Shown: positions 1 through 4,913 of the stretch, in pieces
Position numbering within the stretch: the first letter of the stretch is position 1
Layout of the letters: each line of letters opens with the position of its first letter
Assembly: GCA_041740935.1 (NCBI GenBank)
Contig: JBGSLA010000128.1
Coordinates: 1-16,992, forward strand
Length of the DNA stretch: 16,992 nucleotides
Direction of reading: 5' to 3'
Source of the DNA: JBGSLA01 sp041740935
GTDB lineage: Bacteria; Desulfobacterota; Desulfobaccia; Desulfobaccales; 0-14-0-80-60-11
Program-made: the position numbers and the translations under genes
The notes under the pieces: generated by a model
What the model was told of the DNA's origin: nothing
What the model saw: only the letters and a program-made list of their open reading frames with translations
Databases searched by the model: none

Positions 1-809
1 ATTTTTTTATTTTCGAGGAGCACCAGGATGGCCCGGGCCAACTCCCTTTCCTCCACCAGCACCAGGTCATCCAGGTATTTTTGTAAATAAGGAAAGGTCA
101 ACCGGCCGGTTTGGGCCACCATGATGCCGTCCCCCAGGGAGGGCCTGACCTCCACCCTGACCGGTTCGCCCCGCTGGCGGGCCGCGGCGTAAGACGGCAC
201 CTGCGCGGTTTGCACGCCGACGACCCGGACCCGGGGGGAGCGCGTTTTTATGGCCAGGGCCGTGCCCGCGGCCAAGCCCCCGCCCCCCACCGGGATGATC
301 ACCGTGTCCACCTCCGGCAGGTCTTCCAGAATTTCCAGCCCCAGGGTGCCCTGTCCGGCCACCACCTCCAGGTCATCGAAGGGGTGAATGAAAATATAAC
401 CCTGATGAACCAGTTCCTGGGCTTTTTCCAGGGCTTCGGTGAGATTTTGCCCACACAGCACCAGGTCGGCCCCATAGCCCCGGCAGGCCAACTGCTTGGT
501 GATGGAGGCCCCCCGGGGCATGACGATGGTGGCTTTCAGCCCCAGGAAGCCCGCGGCCCAGGCCACCCCCTGGCCGTGGTTGCCGGCGGAGGCCGCCACC
601 ACCCGGTCACCCTCCCCCCGGTCACGCAAAAGGGTGAGGCGATTGACCGCGCCCCTGAGCTTGAAGGAGCCGGTGGTCTGCAGATTTTCCAGCTTGAGGA
701 AGACCTCCCGGCCCCCCCAGCGGCTGAGGGTCTGGGAATACACCAGGGGGGTGTGGAGGATCACCCCGCCGAGGCGAGCGGCCGCGGCTTCGATGTCTTT
801 GATGGTCAT
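1..809 (-). CDS. ilvA: Threonine ammonia-lyase (threonine dehydratase), C-terminus cut by window edge
   Basis: PLP-dependent fold-type II enzyme that should deaminate threonine to 2-oxobutyrate, the first step towards isoleucine or threonine catabolism, in the cytoplasm. Translating the minus strand from the ATG at 809 gives about 269 residues before the window ends. The PLP-lysine motif TTGSFKLRGA has its lysine at about residue 50, SAGNHGQG lies at 74-81, and the phosphate-binding VGGGGLAAG lies near 174-182. All are canonical for the IlvA/TdcB family. The missing 3' part would show whether a C-terminal ACT regulatory domain is present, so biosynthetic (ilvA) and catabolic (tdcB) types cannot be separated; the symbol is provisional. 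No good Shine-Dalgarno precedes the ATG. An in-frame TTG at 831-833 is an alternative start, and an in-frame stop at 852-854 bounds the ORF. It lies 42 bp downstream of the zinc-ribbon gene on the same strand and is probably co-transcribed with it. Confidence 0.93.
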   Translation of the reverse strand, partial: MTIKDIEAAAARLGGVILHTPLVYSQTLSRWGGREVFLKLENLQTTGSFKLRGAVNRLTLLRDRGEGDRVVAASAGNHGQGVAWAAGFLGLKATIVMPRGASITKQLACRGYGADLVLCGQNLTEALEKAQELVHQGYIFIHPFDDLEVVAGQGTLGLEILEDLPEVDTVIIPVGGGGLAAGTALAIKTRSPRVRVVGVQTAQVPSYAAARQRGEPVRVEVRPSLGDGIMVAQTGRLTFPYLQKYLDDLVLVEERELARAILVLLENKK

Positions 810-851
810 GGGGGCACAAGCCTGCGGGGGCAATCCGGCCGGCGGGGCCGC

Positions 852-1289
852 CTAAGCCTGCCGGGCCCGGCGCCAGCCCTCGGCCTTGAGGCGGTCCACA
901 TGGGCCAGCCATTCGGTCTTTAAAGACTGGAGATAGCCATTCAGATCTTCTTGAATCAGGGGCGCCAGGCGCTCTTTCAGTTCGGCCCGGGTTTCATGGT
1001 CGGAGGGCGAAAACCCCTGCCAGGTGAGATAGCCTTCGTCAAAAATGATCTCCGGGGTCAGATCCCGGCCCAGGCCCCGCTTGATGAAATAGAACCGGGC
1101 GCCGTCCATGTCATATTCCATGATCCAGCCGCAGTCGGCCACCATGCTCTCCGGGTCAAAAGCCGCAGCGTCGCCGCATTCCGGGCAATACAGCTTCACC
1201 AGGATTTCCGGGGGCAGCAGGTTGTCCCGGAAATTGAGGTAGGCAGAGCGGGCGCCGCACACGCACCGGCGTATTTCCATCATGCACAT
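852..1289 (-). CDS. Small zinc-ribbon protein of unknown function (145 aa)
   Basis: I do not recognise this gene beyond its metal-site pattern. Near the N-terminus it has C9-x-C11-G and C35-P-E-C38-G, a Cys4 arrangement expected to bind one zinc ion. The rest is acidic and mostly helical-looking, with no membrane segment or signal peptide, and ends in a basic tail. It is therefore probably a soluble cytoplasmic protein. A nucleic-acid or adaptor role is possible but not shown. The first ATG (1287-1289) has GAGG about 10 bases upstream; ATGs at 1283 and 1280 are alternatives. It is the first gene of a likely two-gene unit with the threonine ammonia-lyase and has a plausible promoter and palindrome immediately upstream. 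Composition matches its neighbours. Confidence 0.8.
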   Translation of the reverse strand: MCMMEIRRCVCGARSAYLNFRDNLLPPEILVKLYCPECGDAAAFDPESMVADCGWIMEYDMDGARFYFIKRGLGRDLTPEIIFDEGYLTWQGFSPSDHETRAELKERLAPLIQEDLNGYLQSLKTEWLAHVDRLKAEGWRRARQA

Positions 1290-1313
1290 GGGGATTTGGC
1301 CTCACAAAAAATG

Positions 1314-1357
1314 AGGAATTATTCCTTAAAGTTACTAGTTTTTCATCTAAATGACAA
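1314..1357 (-). promoter_or_regulatory. Candidate sigma-70 promoter with 13-bp palindrome at the start site
   Basis: Reading the minus strand, TTGTCA (1352-1357) is followed after 17 bp by TAACTT (1329-1334). This places transcription start near 1322, about 33 bases before the zinc-ribbon start codon. A perfect palindrome AGGAATTATTCCT (1314-1326) sits across the predicted start site, where a repressor could act. The -10 match is only moderate. The region is clearly AT-richer than the flanking DNA. The regulator is unknown. Confidence 0.35.
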
Positions 1358-1427
1358 GATAATGGGTGACATCCGGAATATGGCGCCATTTTACACTCAC
1401 TCACCCCAGCCCCCCCAACCACCTGAT

Positions 1428-1640
1428 GTAGGGGCTCGATTCATCGAATCCTTTAAGGGTGCCATGCATGGCGCGGCGCGGGTTGGGAAACGGAGCGGGA
1501 GCAAAGGTTGGAAGTCCAGGCTCCCAGATTACCAGCATGGGGGTGCGGGTCAGGGGCAAGAGTCTCAAGACCCCGGTAGCACGGGCATCCTGCCCGTGTC
1601 GGGACGGGTTGGAAGCCCGTCCTGCCGCTTCTAGGTGCGG
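1428..1640. repeat. Intergenic block of short GC-rich palindromes
   Basis: This stretch between the two divergent genes has no convincing coding region. It holds several short inverted repeats also seen elsewhere in the window. GTAGGGGCTCGATTCATCGA occurs at 1428. A CAAGACCCCGG element occurs near 1567. CACGGGCATCCTGCCCGTG occurs around 1580-1598. GGTTGGAAGCCCG occurs near 1608. The same 'ggaagcccg...gccggggtcccaagaccccgg' vocabulary recurs at 3151 and 4678. Predicted peptides from such DNA are artefacts. Confidence 0.7.
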
Positions 1641-1724
1641 TCGGGAGATAAGAAGCGCAGGCCCTTCTCCAAGCAGGCGTTACCAAAAGGGAAAAAGCCG
1701 GTCCAACCAATTTCCCCTGAACCC

Positions 1725-1753
1725 TTGCGGCCATGGCGGGAATAGACTACAAT
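1725..1753 (+). promoter_or_regulatory. Promoter for the nucleotide-sugar epimerase
   Basis: TTGCGG (1725-1730) and TACAAT (1748-1753) are separated by exactly 17 bp. The -10 matches five of six consensus bases and the -35 three of six. Transcription would begin near 1760, leaving a leader of about 14 bases before the ATG at 1774, with only a weak G-rich ribosome binding site. Confidence 0.45.
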
Positions 1754-1773
1754 TTCGCCGGGGTTTTTTGTCT

Positions 1774-2757
1774 ATGTTCCAAAACGTGGCCAATACTACT
1801 TTTCTGGTGACCGGCAGCGCCGGTTTCATCGGCTTCCATATTGCCCAGTCCCTCCTTGGCCGGGGGGCCAAGGTTGTCGGCCTCGACAATTACAACGACT
1901 ATTACTCCCCCGAATTAAAGCGCCGCCGGGACCGGGAGCTCAGGCAGCACCCCAATTTTGTCTCGGTGGAGGGGGACCTGGCCGATTTTGCCGCGCTGGC
2001 CGCGCTGTTTGAAGAGCACCGCCCCCAAAAAATCTGCCATCTGGCGGCCCAGGCCGGGGTGCGCTATTCCCTGATCAACCCCTTCGCCTATCAGAAAGCC
2101 AACCTGGAGGGGTTCCTCAACCTCCTGGAGCTGGCCAAGCGCACTGAGGTGGAGCGTTTCGTCTATGCCTCCAGCTCCAGCGTCTACGGCGGGCTCACGG
2201 ACCTGCCCTTCTCCGAGGACCAGCGGGTGGACACCCCCATCAGCCTGTACGCCGCCACCAAAAAGGCCAACGAACTCATGGCCCACACCTACACGCATCT
2301 TTTCGGCCTGCCCACCGTGGGCTTGCGGCTCTTTACGGTGTACGGCCCCTGGGGCCGGCCGGACATGGCCATGTGGCTCTTCACCGAGGCCATGCTGGCC
2401 GGCCGCGCCATCAAGGTGTTCAATTTCGGCCGCATGGAGCGGGATTTCAGCTACATCGACGACGTGGTGGCCGGCATTGAGGCCTCGCTGATGGCCCCGG
2501 GGCTTAAGCCCTATGAGATTTTCAATATCGGCAACAATCAGCCCGAGCCCCTGCTGCGGGTGATCTCACTGTTGGAGCAGGAGTTGGGCCTCACCGCCGA
2601 GCAGAACCTCCTCCCCATTCAGCCGGGGGACGTGCCGGCCACCTATGCCGATATCCGCCGGGCCCAGGCCAAGCTGGGCTTTCAGCCGGCCACCCCCATC
2701 ACCGCAGGCATTCCCCGGTTCGTCCGGTGGTATAAAGAATACCATCAGCTGCCGTAG
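1774..2757 (+). CDS. NAD-dependent epimerase, UDP-glucuronate 4-epimerase type (327 aa)
   Basis: Extended short-chain dehydrogenase/reductase that most likely interconverts UDP-glucuronate and UDP-galacturonate for polysaccharide synthesis, in the cytoplasm. The N-terminal Rossmann motif TGSAGFIG lies at residues 13-20. The catalytic Tyr-x-x-x-Lys is Y159/K163 in SLYAATKKANE, preceded by the SSSSVYG stretch near 133-139. The NDYYSPELKRRR segment at about 41-52 and the RLFTVYGPWGRPDMA segment are typical of the UDP-glucuronate epimerase subgroup rather than GalE. Length is normal for the family. The frame stays open upstream to 1459, but that part is palindromic repeat DNA; the ATG at 1774 sits just before the first Rossmann strand and downstream of a promoter, so it is chosen. 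No other polysaccharide gene is visible nearby. Substrate assignment is by similarity; GalE-like or dTDP-glucose dehydratase-like activity is less likely. Confidence 0.92.
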   Translation: MFQNVANTTFLVTGSAGFIGFHIAQSLLGRGAKVVGLDNYNDYYSPELKRRRDRELRQHPNFVSVEGDLADFAALAALFEEHRPQKICHLAAQAGVRYSLINPFAYQKANLEGFLNLLELAKRTEVERFVYASSSSVYGGLTDLPFSEDQRVDTPISLYAATKKANELMAHTYTHLFGLPTVGLRLFTVYGPWGRPDMAMWLFTEAMLAGRAIKVFNFGRMERDFSYIDDVVAGIEASLMAPGLKPYEIFNIGNNQPEPLLRVISLLEQELGLTAEQNLLPIQPGDVPATYADIRRAQAKLGFQPATPITAGIPRFVRWYKEYHQLP

Positions 2758-2772
2758 ATTCCCTGTCCTGAA

Positions 2773-2807
2773 AAGTCCAAGGTCCAGGGTCCAAGGTCCA
2801 AAGTTTA
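2773..2807 (+). repeat. Heptanucleotide tandem array (five units of RRGTYCA type)
   Basis: Five consecutive 7-bp units run in perfect register: AAGTCCA, AGGTCCA, GGGTCCA, AGGTCCA, AAGTTTA. They begin 15 bp after the epimerase stop and follow the motif CTGTCCTGAAAAGT. That motif also precedes the second heptad array and ends module B elsewhere in the window. Confidence 0.85.
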
Positions 2808-2828
2808 TTCGGTCCCGAAAAGTTCTTG

Positions 2829-2878
2829 TGTAGAACCGCCGCCCTCGGCGGTTCGTGCGAAGGCCAAGGCGCCGGCGC
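2829..2878 (+). repeat. Module A, plus-strand copy
   Basis: About 50 bp containing the inverted repeat AACCGCCG...CGGCGGTT followed by CGTGCGAAGGCCAAGGCG. A near-identical copy lies in reverse orientation at 13494-13542, differing by about one substitution and one single-base gap. Such conservation between two intergenic sites over 10 kb apart implies recent copying or selection. Confidence 0.85.
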
Positions 2879-2882
2879 TGCA

Positions 2883-2935
2883 TTTTTCATGCTTTACGGG
2901 TGAGCCGAAGGCTCATGTGCAACTGTTATGAAAAG
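2883..2935 (+). repeat. Module B, plus-strand copy 1
   Basis: Starts TTTTTCATGCTTTACGGG, carries the hairpin GAGCC-GAA-GGCTC (2902-2914), and ends CAACTGTTATGAAAAG, running straight into a heptad array. Related copies lie at 3075-3130, 9208-9263, 13549-13600 (reverse) and, more diverged, 7118-7151 (reverse). Confidence 0.85.
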
Positions 2936-2967
2936 TTCAAGGTTCAAAGTTCAAAGTTCAAGGTTAT
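2933..2967 (+). repeat. Heptanucleotide tandem array (AAGTTCA type)
   Basis: Units AAGTTCA, AGGTTCA, AAGTTCA, AAGTTCA and AGGTTAT follow in register directly after module B. The unit differs from the array at 2773 by a C-to-T change at its fifth base in most units, so the two arrays are versions of one family. Confidence 0.85.
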
Positions 2968-3015
2968 AGCGGCTGGCAGTGCCCGCTCTAGGCGACTGCA
3001 GCCGACCATATGCGG

Positions 3016-3130
3016 GTAGGGCGGCCGTCCCTGGCCGCCCAGCGTTCCGGCGGGCACGGAGGCCCGCCCCACCGATTTTTCATGCTTTGCGGGTGGGCCG
3101 CCGGACCATGTGGAACTGTCCTGAAAAATT
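3016..3130 (+). repeat. Composite repeat C-B, copy 1
   Basis: Module C (3016-3073) holds two palindromes in tandem: GGGCGGCCGTCCCTGGCCGC followed by a GGCGGGCACGGAGGCCCGCC unit, bounded by GTAGGG and CCCACC. It is followed after one or two bases by module B (3075-3130), whose stem here has one mismatch. The same C-then-B order occurs at 9148-9263 and, inverted, at 7118-7210 and 13549-13625. There is no coding potential here. Confidence 0.85.
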
Positions 3131-3133
3131 TGA

Positions 3134-3312
3134 TGTGGGGGGGGGTCCCACAGGCTGGAAGCCCGTGCTATCGGGGCCCGGAGGCCCTTGCCGCTTCCCC
3201 CACCCCCTGAACCCGGAACACAGGCGTCCCGCCTGTGCTCCCGATAATAGGAGGTTGGGGAGGGGATCTGAGGGAAGGTCGGGGGAGCCACCTCCCCCCA
3301 GCCCTCCCCCCA
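3134..3312 (+). repeat. Composite GC-rich repeat D, copy 1 (downstream of mscL)
   Basis: In order: a G-run, GGCTGGAAGCCCG near 3152, a C-rich stretch, the palindrome CACAGGCGTCCCGCCTGTG near 3219, a GGTTGGGGAGGGG run, then CTGAGGGAAGGT and the hairpin GGGGGAGCCACCTCCCCC near 3280, ending in CCCTCCCCCC. The same architecture in the same orientation lies at 4653-4859, so the two copies flank the aldo/keto reductase-mscL pair. The hairpin could stop transcription coming out of mscL, but no U-run follows it. Confidence 0.75.
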
Positions 3313-3318
3313 AAAGGC

Positions 3319-3774
3319 TTAGGCCGCGGGCGACAGTTGCGAGGTGCAGTGCGGGCAGCGGCTGGCCTGAAGGGGAACGGCGCTGAAACAAAAGGGGCAC
3401 TCCCTGGTGTCGGGCGACGGCGCGGGTGTTTCCCGTTTCATGGTGTTCATGCCCTTGATCACCAGGAATACCGCAAAGGCCACGATCAGGAAGCTGATAA
3501 TGGTGTTGATGAAAAGCCCCAGATTCAGGGTAACGGCCCCGGCGGCCTTGGCCGCAGCCAGGGAGGCGTAAGGGCCGGCGGCTTTGGCACCCTCTTTCAG
3601 CGTAATAAACATATTGGAAAAATCCACATTTCCTAAAAGCAAACCGATGGGGGGCATGAGCACATCGTCCACGAACGATTTGACGATGGTGCCGAAGGCC
3701 GCGCCGATGACAATGCCTATGGCCATGTCCACCACGTTGCCCCGCATGGCGAATTCTTTGAATTCCTTAAACAT
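3319..3774 (-). CDS. mscL: Large-conductance mechanosensitive channel with C-terminal Cys4 ribbon (151 aa)
   Basis: MscL is the pentameric inner-membrane safety valve that opens under extreme turgor. The N-terminal helix (MFKEFKEFAMRGNVVDMAIG) and TM1 (about 14-41, with GAAFG and a DDVLMPP end) are canonical. A periplasmic loop at about 42-85 and TM2 (about 86-108) follow. In place of the usual charged C-terminal helix, the tail carries C126-P-F-C129 and C140-P-H-C143, a likely zinc-ribbon knuckle pair facing the cytoplasm. Such tails occur in some MscL proteins of related bacteria, as I recall, but their role is not established. A strong Shine-Dalgarno (AGGAGGG) lies about 8 bases before the ATG at 3774. 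It lies 24 bp downstream of the aldo/keto reductase on the same strand and may be read through from it. Confidence 0.97.
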   Translation of the reverse strand: MFKEFKEFAMRGNVVDMAIGIVIGAAFGTIVKSFVDDVLMPPIGLLLGNVDFSNMFITLKEGAKAAGPYASLAAAKAAGAVTLNLGLFINTIISFLIVAFAVFLVIKGMNTMKRETPAPSPDTRECPFCFSAVPLQASRCPHCTSQLSPAA

Positions 3775-3798
3775 TCTCTAGCCCTCCTGAAGATTGCG

Positions 3799-4626
3799 TT
3801 AAGGCTTATAATACATCAAGCCCCGGGCAAAGGGAATAACAGCTTCCTCCAAACGGCGCTGGTCCTCAGGAGCCATGGGTTGAAATTCCCGGGCCGCGGC
3901 CGCCAGTTCCCGGACGTGTTCCGGGGAGTCGCAGCCGATGACCGTCAGGCTCACCTGCTGACTGAGGGCATAGCGCACGTAATCCCCCACCGGCGCCAGA
4001 TCGAGCTGCGCCACCAGCCCCCGGGCGAGCACCTTCATGCCGATGACCCCGAATCCCCGGCCCAGGGCCTCCCGGGCCAGGGGCAAAAAACTCTGGGAGC
4101 GGGGCTCCGCCGGGTTGACCGGGAGCAGCACTGTGTCGAAATCATAGAGGTCCAGGGCCTGCCTGAGGATGTCGGGGTCATGGTGGCCGGTGACCCCGAT
4201 AAAGCGGGCGTAGCCTTCCTCTTTGGCCCAGCGGAAGACTTCCAGCGCCCCCCCGGGCCCGGTCAAGGCCTTCAGGTCGTCAGTGGTGCGCACGTCGTGC
4301 ACCTGCCATAAATCCAGGTAGTCGGTGTGCAGGTTGCGGAGGGTGAGGGCCAGGTGCTCCTCGGCTTCTTCCCGGCTGCGGCCGTGGGATTTGCTGGTGA
4401 GAAAAATCTCCTGTCGGCGACCCTTTAGGGCCTTGCCCAGATAGGCCTCGCTGCCGGAGTAGGCCCGGGCGGTTTCAAAATAGGTGACGCCCTCCTCCAG
4501 GGCGGCGGCGACCACGGCCTGGGCCTCCCGCTCGTAGCCGAAGGTGCGGAGCACCCCTTCACCCCCCAATCCCAGGATGGTGACCTGAACTCCGGTGTTC
4601 CCCAAAACCCGCTGCGGCAGCGCCAT
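3799..4626 (-). CDS. Aldo/keto reductase family oxidoreductase (275 aa)
   Basis: NAD(P)H-dependent (beta/alpha)8-barrel reductase of carbonyl compounds; substrate unknown. The family tetrad is visible as E51 (in YFETARAYSGSE, where Asp is usual), Y56, K79 (LTSKS) and H110 (WQVHDV). GMKVLARG follows later in the barrel, and there is no Fe-S or ACT extension. Length is at the short end for the family. The frame continues upstream to 4758 through palindromic repeat DNA, but the ATG at 4626 has a strong Shine-Dalgarno (AAGGAGG, 6 bases away) and begins the typical first strand (RVLGNTGVQVTILGLGG), so it is chosen. It is followed by mscL after 24 bp; a functional link between them is not obvious. 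The Asp-to-Glu change in the tetrad is conservative and need not abolish activity. Confidence 0.92.
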   Translation of the reverse strand: MALPQRVLGNTGVQVTILGLGGEGVLRTFGYEREAQAVVAAALEEGVTYFETARAYSGSEAYLGKALKGRRQEIFLTSKSHGRSREEAEEHLALTLRNLHTDYLDLWQVHDVRTTDDLKALTGPGGALEVFRWAKEEGYARFIGVTGHHDPDILRQALDLYDFDTVLLPVNPAEPRSQSFLPLAREALGRGFGVIGMKVLARGLVAQLDLAPVGDYVRYALSQQVSLTVIGCDSPEHVRELAAAAREFQPMAPEDQRRLEEAVIPFARGLMYYKP

Positions 4627-4652
4627 AGCAGCCTCCTTGAGAATTAGTGAGA

Positions 4653-4859
4653 AGTGGTGGGGGAGGGGGTGCCCACGGGCTGGAAGCCCGCGCTGCCGGG
4701 GTCCCAAGACCCCGGCCTCTCTTCCACATCTCCACCCCCAACCCACGCAGGGGCGCAATTTATTGCGCCTTCAGGGCTTGATAAATCAAGCCTCTACAGA
4801 GGGTGGGAGGGCCTGAGTGAGGGTATGGGAGCCGGCGCTCCCCCAACCCTCCCCCCGGA
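4653..4859 (+). repeat. Composite GC-rich repeat D, copy 2 (between aldo/keto reductase and uvrC)
   Basis: Same order of parts as 3134-3312: a G-run, GGGCTGGAAGCCCG near 4677, a GGGGTCCCAAGACCCC palindrome near 4700, and a C-rich stretch. The palindromes here are GGCGCAATTTATTGCGCC (about 4752) and GGCTTGATAAATCAAGCC (about 4773). It closes with a CTGAGTGAGGGT / GGGAGCCGGCGCTCCC hairpin and a CCCTCCCCCC end. The central palindromes differ between the copies while the flanks match. No gene is seen in 4627-4892. Confidence 0.75.
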
Positions 4860-4913
4860 CAACACTTCTCCCGCTTGACATGAAAGGGTGGGTTGTTAAG
4901 CTACAACGTAAGT

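Noticed and set aside
111..923. Plus-strand open frame opposite threonine ammonia-lyase
   Set aside because: The minus-strand frame contains all catalytic motifs of the lyase; this one has none.
2979..3386. Open frames within the repeat blocks around 2944-3400, 9088-9459 and 15170-15465
   Set aside because: Their peptides are translations of palindromic repeats (for example GRDARPT- and FFASLSMT-like strings) and have no ribosome sites.
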